The position numbers and the translations under genes were made by a program. From Fabrea salina (lineage: Eukaryota > Ciliophora > Heterotrichea > Heterotrichida > Fabreidae), in contig JALIHJ010000056.1 of NCBI GenBank assembly GCA_022984795.1, positions 111,725 through 175,724 of the forward strand: DNA of 64,000 bases, read 5' to 3'. Of this stretch, positions 1 through 8,521 are shown piece by piece. The stretch's first letter is position 1. The number at the start of each line of letters is the position of its first letter. A model generated the notes under the pieces. It searched no databases. It worked only from the letters and a program-made list of their open reading frames with translations, and was not told the DNA's origin.

Positions 1-2
1 TA

Positions 3-3000
3 GGCCACGGAACTCGTGAAGACCAAAACTCTCCTAAGTTGTTTTCTGGAAGTGTGGGTTGGTCAGACGGAGTTTGTGGTTTGAACCACACTGTGTGTCT
101 TTCAGAGTCTAAAGTAGTGTACCACACTGGATGCGTGTGCACTTACGATCAAGAAGATTACTTACAACGACTCAAAAAGGTTTCTGGGCTAGAAAAAATA
201 CCTATGAGTTTGATTGCAGCTGGGGAAGACTTGAGTATGTGCGTTACTGAAAACAAAGGGACTGTGTACTGCTGGGGAAGAAATGTTCACTGCAAAGTGC
301 TCAGCAGAAAAAACTTAAAGGAGAACACTTTTGCAAATCCTGTTTCTACAGTTTTAGCAAACAACGAAAAGGTTGCAAGTATCTCAGCCGGAAAAGACCA
401 CGCTGGACTGGTGACTTCTGAAGGGAGTGTGTATACTTGGGGAAGTGGGACTGCAGGGTGCTTGGGAGACCCTAGTTTTAACAACAAAACTAAGAAGTTT
501 GAAGAAACTCCAGTGGACTTGAAGCATGTTTTAGTTGAACCAGAGAAAGACTCAGACCTGCAAGAAAACTTAACTCTGCAGGAACTGCTGTGCAGTGAAC
601 CAGAAGAGATGCAAGAAAGAGTACTGAGGGAAAACGACCAAGTTATCTTTAAAGACTTCACTGAATGCGTTAACAAGTTCTTGGACTTGGCAGAACTAGA
701 CAAAGCCCAAGAAGACTTTTTTGCAAGGGTCAAGCATAAAACCCTTAACAGAGTGATCAACCACCCCTTTTACTGCAAAATAGTGTCAGAAAAGCAGTTC
801 ATCAACCCACACCTCAAAGAAAGGGTATTTGGTTACTCAGCACTGCTAACTATTTTCCAAATGCACTGCTGCTACGTGTACAACTTGATGGAACTAAGCA
901 TTCAAGAAGAAAGGAAACTTGAGTTTCTGGAACTTTTGTACTCCCAAATAGAAGGAGACAAAAGACTAATTTGTTCTGCAGTGTACCTTTCCCAAATGCT
1001 TCTCAAAAAGATTCTCTCTGGAAAAGTTTCCAAAGGAGGTCTAGACTTTTTGCAGAACTCACTTTACAAAGAAGTAGTTCAAAAAGTAATAGAAGCAAGT
1101 GAACAGGATATGGACATAGTGAGGGAGTTTGCACAGCAGTGCATAAGCAGCATGAACAACGTAATCAGTGACGACCCTAACGGCATTAACCAAGACCCTA
1201 AAGTAGGACTTAAAGGCCAAACTGCACAAAACGAAATTACAGCCTATGCTCTAAACAGGGTGTTAGTTGACCGCAGAATGCTTAAGCTAAGACAAATACT
1301 GGAACTGATATCTATCTCAGTAAAAAACTCACTTGCCAAACAGAAGTTCAGCAATGTACTGAGCAATGTAGTCCAGAACTTGGTGGAAGAGTGCAGGAAG
1401 AACTCACTTTGGGAGTTCAAAAAGTTTGAAGCTGGAAGGCAAGACTCAAACGAAGTAATGCATGCTATTTTAAACTTGATTTTCGAAGTAGTTGAAAAAG
1501 CTATAAAGGACCCCTGGAAGTATAGCGTCTATGCAGAAACCAACATCAGTGAACACACAAACAACTTAGTTTCTCTTTCTGAAACAGTGAGAAACTTCTT
1601 TTCAGGAAGAGTTTTTGAAAAGCCTTGGTCGAAGGAACTGGATTTGCTGATTCTGAGCCAAGAAAGCACTGAAACAAAAGTGGACTTACTCAAAAACTTT
1701 TTGGAAGAAAGAGAACCCTTAGAAGAGGAAGCACTTGTAGAACTGTTTAACCACTCCTTGTTGGCAGTGGACAAAGAAGTCACTGTTAACGTGAGGAGTC
1801 TTTTAAGACTCCACTCCTGTGTGAAGCAGAACGTAGAGAAACTAAGAGTCAACAACCCTAGTTACGATCCTCTTTACTTAATCCTTGACTCTTTAGAGTC
1901 AGTTCCGCCTATAAAAGAATTCCACAACTCAGACAACGTGAACTTGGCTTTGATGACTCGGGGACTTAGGCAGGAACAGAACCTTGCTAAATGTCCTACA
2001 TGCACAATGCTTGTTCCTAGGGAAATGGCACCTAATAATTTTCTTCCAGTAATAGAACTTTTCGACCCCATTCCTCCAGGGTCTGCAATGTCTTTGCTTT
2101 CCAAAGTGCTTAAAGACGGACCTTTTAAAACCTCGAAAACAAAGATCCAAGACTACCTAAAAAACTACCAACACGTGAATGAGTACTACTTAAAGGAATT
2201 CGAAAAGAGTGAAAACGTAAAGGGGCTTCTTTACTCCATCAACACTGAAATCAGTGCAGAAATGAGCAAAAACATACAAGACGACCTAGACACACAAGAC
2301 ATTGACAAAATCAGGGAAAAGAAACTCAAAGCTCTGGAGAAGGAGTGCTTTTTGGAGTACTACAAAAGAAAGCATCACTTAGAGAAGCAAGTGAAACTCC
2401 AAGGAACTTTCAGGAAACTGCATGAAACTCTTCGGCTGAAAGAAACCAACTCGAACCTTTCTGGAGAACTCAGGAAAAGAATTCTGTTTGACGTGGAGTA
2501 CGGAGCAAGCAACAGAGAACTAGAAAAGTACTCCGACAGTGTGTCTTTTTCAATCACTATGAACAAAATCCGAGAGTACACTGCAGGCAAACCTAAGTCA
2601 GTTGAACTCTTTGAAAACCTAAAAAAAGACATGAAGGACGACTTGCGGGGGTATGCCAAAAAGCCTCTTAAAGAACTAGTGAAGAGGGGAGTGGTAGAAA
2701 GCTTCCAACTGCCAGGAGTTAAGGTGTCTTGTGTCCACTTGTCTTTAGAAGTGGAAGAAGAGTCAGCCTTAGTTATTTTGGTGAACTCCCCCAAAAAGTT
2801 CAACATCTGTGGAAGGGACGAGTTTAGGGAAGAACAAATCCTGGTTTACGAAAGACTGCCCTTTGAGAAAATAGCCCAAATAAGAGAAGACGTGCAACTG
2901 CAGAACTTGAACGGGGAAGGAGGAAGTAAGAGTTTAAGCATTCCAGAAGGAAAGAGCAACTACAAAGTTACTTTTTCAAAGCAAAAACTGCTGTTTTACT

Positions 3001-3074
3001 TAGCCAAGATCGAAGAAGAAGTAGCTACCTACATACAGAACTTCCACTTGAACGAAGAAGAAAAAGATAGTTAA
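3..3074 (+). CDS. RCC1-repeat / IQGAP-type RasGAP protein (5' end outside window)
   Basis: The frame is open from the first bases of the window, so the N-terminus is missing; 1,023 codons are visible. The first ~165 residues carry RCC1-like blade motifs (VYCWGRN near 265, VYTWGSGTAGCLGD near 432). A long helical region follows (about 660-1900) that resembles a RasGAP/GRD domain. The last ~150 residues (KRGVVESFQLPGV and following) resemble the RasGAP_C domain of IQGAPs. Proteins of this class act as scaffolds at the actin cortex or regulate small GTPases. I did not find a clear catalytic arginine finger, so GAP activity is uncertain. The next gene on the same strand starts 13 nt after the TAA. 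The RCC1 plus RasGAP_C combination is read from motifs, not a search. Confidence 0.7.
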   Translation, partial: GHGTREDQNSPKLFSGSVGWSDGVCGLNHTVCLSESKVVYHTGCVCTYDQEDYLQRLKKVSGLEKIPMSLIAAGEDLSMCVTENKGTVYCWGRNVHCKVLSRKNLKENTFANPVSTVLANNEKVASISAGKDHAGLVTSEGSVYTWGSGTAGCLGDPSFNNKTKKFEETPVDLKHVLVEPEKDSDLQENLTLQELLCSEPEEMQERVLRENDQVIFKDFTECVNKFLDLAELDKAQEDFFARVKHKTLNRVINHPFYCKIVSEKQFINPHLKERVFGYSALLTIFQMHCCYVYNLMELSIQEERKLEFLELLYSQIEGDKRLICSAVYLSQMLLKKILSGKVSKGGLDFLQNSLYKEVVQKVIEASEQDMDIVREFAQQCISSMNNVISDDPNGINQDPKVGLKGQTAQNEITAYALNRVLVDRRMLKLRQILELISISVKNSLAKQKFSNVLSNVVQNLVEECRKNSLWEFKKFEAGRQDSNEVMHAILNLIFEVVEKAIKDPWKYSVYAETNISEHTNNLVSLSETVRNFFSGRVFEKPWSKELDLLILSQESTETKVDLLKNFLEEREPLEEEALVELFNHSLLAVDKEVTVNVRSLLRLHSCVKQNVEKLRVNNPSYDPLYLILDSLESVPPIKEFHNSDNVNLALMTRGLRQEQNLAKCPTCTMLVPREMAPNNFLPVIELFDPIPPGSAMSLLSKVLKDGPFKTSKTKIQDYLKNYQHVNEYYLKEFEKSENVKGLLYSINTEISAEMSKNIQDDLDTQDIDKIREKKLKALEKECFLEYYKRKHHLEKQVKLQGTFRKLHETLRLKETNSNLSGELRKRILFDVEYGASNRELEKYSDSVSFSITMNKIREYTAGKPKSVELFENLKKDMKDDLRGYAKKPLKELVKRGVVESFQLPGVKVSCVHLSLEVEEESALVILVNSPKKFNICGRDEFREEQILVYERLPFEKIAQIREDVQLQNLNGEGGSKSLSIPEGKSNYKVTFSKQKLLFYLAKIEEEVATYIQNFHLNEEEKDS

Positions 3075-3087
3075 TGGTAACTGTAAA

Positions 3088-3807
3088 ATGGAGGAAGACC
3101 CTTTCAAAGCGTTTATTGGGAAACAAGAGTACCTAGACAACTTTTTCCAAATTTTGGAAATCCACAAAAAGTCTTGTTTGCGCCAGAACCTTTTAGAAGA
3201 CGCAGAAATGACCCAAAAGAACATCTTGATGCTGAGAACCCACGCTGCAAACATTGAAAAGGAAAGTCTGCAACAGAAGTTCAACAAAGACTTTTACGAA
3301 CTAGAACTCTGGAACAAAGAACAAGTTGACCAAATCAACAAGTACTGGGAAGGCATTGCTTTGGACTACGAAAAGAAGTTCAAGGAAGACGAAGAACAAC
3401 TCCTCCAAGAACAAACTGCCAAAATGGAACAACTCAAAACCTTCCAACTCGAAAAACAAAACCAGTGCACTATTTCCATCCAACTAAAACTCATCGAAAG
3501 TTCAGAGTCAGGCTCCAGAAGGAACCCAGAAGTCGCCAGGGAAAAAACCAAGTTAAAGGACTTAAAACAAAGACAAAGAGAAGAAAGGAAAAAACTAAGT
3601 GGGTCCCACAAAAAACAACTAGAAATAACCCGCATGAAAGCTGAGAAAAAAAGAAACGAAATAGCTAAAAAGTGGAAGAGTGAACTAGAAATCCAAGAAA
3701 AGAAGTTCTTGAAGCACAAAAAGGAACTCCTCAACAAACTCAACGTAGGCAAAAAGAACCAAGACTTAAGACTCAAAGCCAAGAAAAGAGCCATGGTTGC
3801 TAAGTAA
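3088..3807 (+). CDS. Coiled-coil protein, function unknown
   Basis: 239 aa, ATG preceded by TGTAAA, 13 nt after the preceding stop. The protein is highly charged and mostly helical: from about residue 60 it is rich in Lys, Glu and Gln with heptad-like spacing, and it ends in a basic tail (LKAKKRAMVAK). There is no signal peptide, membrane segment or recognisable catalytic motif. It sits between the RCC1/RasGAP gene and an ankyrin gene in the same orientation with 13-nt spacers, so the three could share expression. A cytoskeletal or ciliary structural role is a guess from composition only. Confidence 0.75.
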   Translation: MEEDPFKAFIGKQEYLDNFFQILEIHKKSCLRQNLLEDAEMTQKNILMLRTHAANIEKESLQQKFNKDFYELELWNKEQVDQINKYWEGIALDYEKKFKEDEEQLLQEQTAKMEQLKTFQLEKQNQCTISIQLKLIESSESGSRRNPEVAREKTKLKDLKQRQREERKKLSGSHKKQLEITRMKAEKKRNEIAKKWKSELEIQEKKFLKHKKELLNKLNVGKKNQDLRLKAKKRAMVAK

Positions 3808-3820
3808 CTAGTGTAATAAT

Positions 3821-4570
3821 ATGAGTGAAGAAACCAAAATAGAACGCACCAAAACAGTGCCTATTGAAGACCAGTTAATACTGGCAACCCAAAGAGGCAG
3901 TTTGGACGACTGCAAAAGACTACTGAGTAACGGGCAAAGTCCAGACTCACAAGACAGAAACAACTCAACACCATTGTTTCACTGCTGTTCAGAGGAACAA
4001 ATTGCTTTGGCACGGTGGTTTCTTTCCCAAGGAGCTTCAGTTAACCACCAAAACAAACGAGGCAACACTCCTCTGCACTTAGCTTCCCAAGCAGAGTCCA
4101 AACAAGTTATATTGCTTTTGATGCTTCATGAAGCAGACACTAACTTAACCAACTTAAACGCCAAGAAACCTGAAGACATGAATGAGAACTCCAAGGTCCT
4201 CATTAAAGCTTTGGAAAACGAAGTTGGGGTCTTCAGTATTTTAAGAGACACTCACAAAAAAGAACTTACTGAGGTCTACGAAAAACTAGACGTTGAGAAA
4301 ACTGGGTGGTTGAACCTAAGCACCTGCGTGAACTTAAACGTTTACTTAGAAAGCGTTTCAGAAGAAGTTGCTAAAAGAGACGCAGAAGAGTTGCTGAGGG
4401 ACGTGAGCATTTGTAGACCAGGGTTCATAAACCTTGAGGAGTGGTTGTTTGCGTTTGCCAAACTAGCCTACGAAAACACCACTGAACAAATAGACTCCTT
4501 TGTGGAAGAATTTAAACTAAAAGAAAAAGAAAAAGGGAAGTTCCAGGACTTCAAAACAGTCTCCAGTTAA
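3821..4570 (+). CDS. Ankyrin-repeat protein with EF-hand-like C-terminal region
   Basis: 249 aa starting at AATAAT-ATG, 13 nt after the coiled-coil gene. Residues ~20-125 contain ankyrin repeats (NSTPLFHCC near residue 48 and RGNTPLHLAS near 80). The C-terminal half (about 140-240) has the pattern of paired EF-hand helices (YEKLDVEKTGWLNLS near 152), but the loops lack the full set of acidic ligands, so calcium binding is doubtful. This layout matches protist ankyrin/EF-hand adaptor proteins. The gene converges on the actin-like gene with only 7 nt between the two stops. Confidence 0.75.
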   Translation: MSEETKIERTKTVPIEDQLILATQRGSLDDCKRLLSNGQSPDSQDRNNSTPLFHCCSEEQIALARWFLSQGASVNHQNKRGNTPLHLASQAESKQVILLLMLHEADTNLTNLNAKKPEDMNENSKVLIKALENEVGVFSILRDTHKKELTEVYEKLDVEKTGWLNLSTCVNLNVYLESVSEEVAKRDAEELLRDVSICRPGFINLEEWLFAFAKLAYENTTEQIDSFVEEFKLKEKEKGKFQDFKTVSS

Positions 4571-4577
4571 TCAAACA

Positions 4578-5702
4578 CTAAAAGCACTTTTTATAAACTT
4601 CAATAGCTCCGCTTTCGTGGTAGTCCGTTTTCCTAATGAACATGTGCTTGAAGGAAGAAAGCATAGTTAAAATAGAACCTCCTAACCAGGCAGAGTAAGC
4701 CCTTTCAGGCGGAGCAAAGACTTCTATTTGCATAGTGCTGGGGGCCAGTGCCTTTACGTCCTTCTGCAGTCTGTCCCTCAGTCCTTTGACCATGCAGGTT
4801 CCTCCTGACAGCACGATACTTGAGTACAGGTCCTTTGCTATGTTGGAGTCGCAGTTAGAAATGGCTTTGAACACCGTGTCAGCTACTCCTGGAGAGTCCT
4901 TTCCAATGAGCCCAGGCTGGAACAGTGCCTCTGGACACACAAACCTTTCGTCGCCTATTTCTAAACTTGACCCGTCTGGCATTTTGTAGTGTTCTTTTTG
5001 GTTTCTGTTTTCAGCTGAGTTCTTCAAAAGGGTGTCGAAGTCGTAGGCAACGTTGCAGTACCCGTCCTTAATGTCCAGGACAGTTCTGCGTAGGTTGGAG
5101 TTGGAGTAGTGGAATCCCTTTTCTTTGAGTTTTCTTTCGAGGAACTGAGTGATTTCCCTTCCTGAAATGTTCACTTTAAGTACTCCGTAGGGCAAAGCAA
5201 ATCCTTCGTAAACAGGCACTGCGTGGGTTCTGCCCTCACCGGAGTCCAGAACCAAGCCAGTTGTTCTTCCAAAAGAAAACAGTGAAAGAACAGCTTGGTT
5301 GTACATGCAGAGGTAAGGAGTTTCTATTTCTTCGAAAAGAATTTCAGCCATTTTCTCGCGGTCACTCCGTGGAGTCAGGGGAGTGTCTGCTATGAAGATT
5401 GGGTTTTCTTTAGGAGACACGTTTAAGTCCTGGAAAATCTGGTTCCAAATTTTAAGCATGTCGTCCCAGTCCTGTATGTAGCCTTCCTGGATAGGCTCTG
5501 ACATGTTGAGGAAGTTAGCTTTTTCCACAGCTTCTTTGCCTACGTAGTAGTCTTTTTGGTCCATTCCTACCATGATTCCAGGCATCCTAGGAACTCCTAT
5601 TAAAGTTGGCTGCACTACCTTAGGTGTGTCTTCTCCAGAGAGTCCTGCTTTTACAGAACCACTGCCATTGTCAATTATAACTGCTGGTTCGGACTGATCC
5701 AT
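4578..5702 (-). CDS. Divergent actin / actin-related protein
   Basis: 374 aa, the length of conventional actin. The phosphate-1 loop (DNGSGSVKAGLSGED, residues ~11-25), the connect/phosphate-2 motif (DSGEGRTHAVPVYEG, ~153-167) and the adenosine motif (LSGGTCMVKGL, near 300) are all present, and the protein ends in KCF like actin. Many otherwise invariant actin residues differ, including parts of the DNase-I loop and the C-terminal subdomain 1. I would therefore call it a divergent actin or ARP rather than the main cytoplasmic actin. ATP binding is likely retained. It is divergently paired with TVP23, with 24 nt between the start codons. Confidence 0.9.
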   Translation of the reverse strand: MDQSEPAVIIDNGSGSVKAGLSGEDTPKVVQPTLIGVPRMPGIMVGMDQKDYYVGKEAVEKANFLNMSEPIQEGYIQDWDDMLKIWNQIFQDLNVSPKENPIFIADTPLTPRSDREKMAEILFEEIETPYLCMYNQAVLSLFSFGRTTGLVLDSGEGRTHAVPVYEGFALPYGVLKVNISGREITQFLERKLKEKGFHYSNSNLRRTVLDIKDGYCNVAYDFDTLLKNSAENRNQKEHYKMPDGSSLEIGDERFVCPEALFQPGLIGKDSPGVADTVFKAISNCDSNIAKDLYSSIVLSGGTCMVKGLRDRLQKDVKALAPSTMQIEVFAPPERAYSAWLGGSILTMLSSFKHMFIRKTDYHESGAIEVYKKCF

Positions 5703-5726
5703 CTTTATTGTTACCCAAACTAATAA
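5703..5726. promoter_or_regulatory. 24-nt bidirectional promoter between actin-like and TVP23
   Basis: The whole space between two divergent start codons is 24 nt of A/T-rich sequence (TTTATTGTTA on the left, CTAATAA abutting the TVP23 ATG). Both transcription starts must lie here or inside coding sequence. Confidence 0.5.
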
Positions 5727-6323
5727 ATGGCAAACCTAGAGTTCCAAATGCAAATGCAAGACCAAAACCAACCTCCTGAACAAGGGAAGCAACCAACCCA
5801 GGCTTCAGGGTTCTCAGGAATTCTGAAGCGCTCTTCCCACCCAACTGCTATAATATTCCACTACCTGTTCAAAGCCCTTGCAGTTCTTTGTTACTTCTTT
5901 TTGGGGATCTTCACCAACAACTACACGCTGATCTTTATTTTGGTAGTGTTGTTAAGTGCTTTTGACTTCTGGACTGTGCAAAACATCACTGGCAGGCTTT
6001 TAGTAGGTCTTCGCTGGAGAAACCAAGTCAACGAGGACGGGTCGGAACAGTGGGTGTTTGAAAGCTTTGGCGAACAAACCCAGTCGAACTCTGTAGATGT
6101 TTATGCTTTTTGGATTGGAGTTGTTGCTATGCCTTTGATTTGGGGGATCTTTTTGCTAGCTAACATTCTGACTTTCGACTTGTTTTGGAGTATGTTGATG
6201 CTAGTGTGTTTGGTGCTTTCTGGTGTGAACATGATGGGCTACTACAAGTGCCGCAAAGACCACAAACAGAAACTTGCAGGTCTTCTTAAACAAGGGGCTT
6301 TTAATGCAGCGATGAGGGTTTAA
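5727..6323 (+). CDS. TVP23: TVP23 family Golgi membrane protein
   Basis: 198 aa. Hydrophobic helices lie at about residues 42-62, 66-85, 128-147 and 150-172, with the family's central motif (WTVQNITGRLLVGLRWRNQV, ~85-105) followed by WVFES. Proteins of this family (TVP23/FAM18) are late-Golgi and trans-Golgi vesicle membrane proteins that work with YIP-type proteins in retrograde transport. Length and topology are normal for the family. The start is fixed by the short divergent spacer upstream (AACTAATAA-ATG). Confidence 0.92.
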   Translation: MANLEFQMQMQDQNQPPEQGKQPTQASGFSGILKRSSHPTAIIFHYLFKALAVLCYFFLGIFTNNYTLIFILVVLLSAFDFWTVQNITGRLLVGLRWRNQVNEDGSEQWVFESFGEQTQSNSVDVYAFWIGVVAMPLIWGIFLLANILTFDLFWSMLMLVCLVLSGVNMMGYYKCRKDHKQKLAGLLKQGAFNAAMRV

Positions 6324-6400
6324 TTCTTATTAAAAGTTTTAGTAATTCTTACCTCTAAAAGTTAAGTTCTCAAACAAGAGCCAATTGTTACTTACAAAGC

Positions 6401-7444
6401 CTATAACTTGAACACCATAAAAAACAGAATAGAAAACAAAGTGACTGAAACCAAAGAAAACAGGTACATGTAAAATATCAAAAGTGTAGTTTCCTGGACG
6501 TTAGTTGACAGAAGTTGCGAAATAACTAGCACAGCAATTGCAGTGGGACACAAAAAGTTCAAATACACGATGTACCCCATAGAAAGGTTCTGAATAATCC
6601 CTTGGGAGTCAAGTAAGTAAGTGTAGCCCAGTCCTATCAAAGGCAAAACCACTAAGCGCAGTCCTAACACCCAAAAGTAGTCTAGCTTAGAAAGTTTAGA
6701 ATTCTGAGTTTTGGTTAGAATCAAATTGCTTCCTAGTTCTATTTGTGACAGAATCAAACCTGTGTAAGACACAGTGTAGAAAGAATCACTAAGCACCCTA
6801 AGAGGTGCTGAGTCCTCAAAAAAGACTTCTTTTATCCCTGGAATCAGACCAAAGACTAGTCCTAGAAGTGTGCCCACAGGCACTGGCTTTTTTAAGTTGC
6901 CAAGCACCTGTGAAACCCTAAACCTAGTTTGGCTTCTGTTGGAGTCTACTTGCACTAAGTAGTACCCATAACTCCAAGTGAGCAAGTTATAAACTAGAGT
7001 TTGGAGTATTATGTAAGCCTCAATGTCTTCGCAGTGCTCTGAATCAGATAAGGGTCCGTACGAAGAGCAACTCCCCTCCACTAAAATAAGAGGCATGTTC
7101 ACAAAGTTAGTAAAGCCCACCACAGCAACCAAGGTGCAATTAAGCTCCCTTGGAATTCTAAGGAGTTTAACGACGAGCAAACACAAGGCACTTGCTAATC
7201 CCACCACTACAAAAGGGTTCACAAGCAAAAACCAGTAGTCCCTTAGCTTGGACAAAGTGACTGACCTAGCTAGTATGATGCCATACAAAACTGGAAACAA
7301 AAGTTTGGCACAAGCAGAGGCTACCATGTGGTTGGCCTGGTCGTTGAACAACTTAGCTTTGGCCAACATAACTCCAGAAAGAGTAATCATGGCCAAAGGA
7401 ACTACTGAAGACACACAAGAGCCTAGTATAGTTAAAGCTTCCAT
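6401..7444 (-). CDS. PIN-like (auxin efflux carrier family) membrane transporter, copy 2
   Basis: 347 aa with about ten hydrophobic helices in two bundles of five separated by a short hydrophilic loop (~165-190). This is the membrane-transport (auxin efflux carrier/PILS-like) fold. It starts with MEALTILGS, very close to the neighbouring paralogue's MEALTMFGS, and shares the motif VEG(S/A)C(S/A)SYGP near residue 125. It stops with TAG, unlike most genes here. It is the downstream member of a head-to-tail pair: its ATG is only 3 nt past the TAA of the upstream copy. The substrate is unknown; in non-plant eukaryotes these carriers are usually placed in the ER or plasma membrane. Confidence 0.85.
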   Translation of the reverse strand: MEALTILGSCVSSVVPLAMITLSGVMLAKAKLFNDQANHMVASACAKLLFPVLYGIILARSVTLSKLRDYWFLLVNPFVVVGLASALCLLVVKLLRIPRELNCTLVAVVGFTNFVNMPLILVEGSCSSYGPLSDSEHCEDIEAYIILQTLVYNLLTWSYGYYLVQVDSNRSQTRFRVSQVLGNLKKPVPVGTLLGLVFGLIPGIKEVFFEDSAPLRVLSDSFYTVSYTGLILSQIELGSNLILTKTQNSKLSKLDYFWVLGLRLVVLPLIGLGYTYLLDSQGIIQNLSMGYIVYLNFLCPTAIAVLVISQLLSTNVQETTLLIFYMYLFSLVSVTLFSILFFMVFKL

Positions 7445-7447
7445 TGA

Positions 7448-8506
7448 TTATATTAACAAAAAGAATGTGTAACCTGCAAAAGTAATGCTGATGAACGCAG
7501 CTAAGTACATCCAAAACAAAATAGTTGCAGTCTCTTGAATTCCTGTGTCTAAGATTTGACAAATTAAAGTAATGAAGATTGTGCTGGGAGAAATGAAGTT
7601 CATCAAGCTCACGTAAGCCATAACTATGTCGTCTCCAAAAACTCCTAAATCGTAAAACCACCACATAATTAGCACTCCTAACCCAGTAATCACCACGCAC
7701 CTTAAAAACACCACAGAGGCTATGTACCTCTTGGACATAGTTCTTTCTAGTTTTCTGCTAAGCCAAATATTGCTTCCCAGAATCATTTGCGAAAGCACTA
7801 TTCCTGCGTACCCTATTGTGTAGAGTGCGTCGTAAATAGCCAGCAAAGGAGCGTCTGAGTCAGTTACTAAGTACTTGACTCCTGGGATGCTTCCAATTAC
7901 ACACCCGAAGTACACAGCGTTGGGCAATGGTCCAAAGATTTGTTTCAAAATCATCTTTTTGAGGCTAAAAGAAGGAGCTCCTTCAGTAGGTTCTTTTTTT
8001 AAGTAGTCCAAGTAAACCAAGCCAAAGCCATAAGACCAAGCCAGCACATTGAAAGTAATTACCTGCAAAAAGATCAAAGAAGCAGCATCAGGACAAGAAG
8101 GCTCGCCATTGATTGGGCCGTAAGAAGCACAAGCTCCTTCCACCAAAAGCACAGGCACGTTGCCTAGGTTGGCAAATATAAGAAGGGAGTTCATGGTGTA
8201 CTTAACATGTTCTGGAGGATTAAAAGCAAGTGTATGGACAACTCCAACCACTGAAGCTATTGCAATGGCTAGAACTGGCATAACGAGAAGGGACCACCAC
8301 TCAGCTATGTTTGCGAAGTCGACTCCCTTCACAATGTTAATAAAGACAAAAGCAGGAAGTAAAAGCTTTTGTGAAGCTTTTGCTATTGTGTCGTTGGAAC
8401 TTTTGTTCAGTATTCCAAGGTGGGCTAGGAGTCCACCTGATACAGTCACTAGGCACAGAGGCCCCATTGCTGCTATAGTTGATCCAAACATCGTGAGTGC
8501 TTCCAT
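7448..8506 (-). CDS. PIN-like (auxin efflux carrier family) membrane transporter, copy 1
   Basis: 352 aa, about ten transmembrane helices, same family and length as its downstream neighbour. Shared landmarks include the N-terminal MEALT, the motif LLVEGACASYGP near residue 118, and the helix containing LSQMILGSN in the C-terminal half. The two copies have clearly diverged along most of their length, so the duplication is not recent. The start codon is 15 nt from the divergent BK-channel start, so its promoter must be extremely short. Substrate and location cannot be told from sequence. Confidence 0.85.
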   Translation of the reverse strand: MEALTMFGSTIAAMGPLCLVTVSGGLLAHLGILNKSSNDTIAKASQKLLLPAFVFINIVKGVDFANIAEWWSLLVMPVLAIAIASVVGVVHTLAFNPPEHVKYTMNSLLIFANLGNVPVLLVEGACASYGPINGEPSCPDAASLIFLQVITFNVLAWSYGFGLVYLDYLKKEPTEGAPSFSLKKMILKQIFGPLPNAVYFGCVIGSIPGVKYLVTDSDAPLLAIYDALYTIGYAGIVLSQMILGSNIWLSRKLERTMSKRYIASVVFLRCVVITGLGVLIMWWFYDLGVFGDDIVMAYVSLMNFISPSTIFITLICQILDTGIQETATILFWMYLAAFISITFAGYTFFLLI

Positions 8507-8521
8507 GATTCTAGTTTATAA
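8507..8521. promoter_or_regulatory. 15-nt bidirectional spacer between PIN-like and K+ channel genes
   Basis: Only 15 bases (GATTCTAGTTTATAA) separate two divergent ATGs. A TTTATAA element abuts the channel ATG directly. Confidence 0.5.

Noticed and set aside
287-760. 157-codon minus-strand open frame inside the RCC1/RasGAP gene
   Set aside because: A shadow of the strongly conserved plus-strand frame; Ser/Leu-rich low-information composition typical of antisense frames. The same applies to other antisense frames over real genes.
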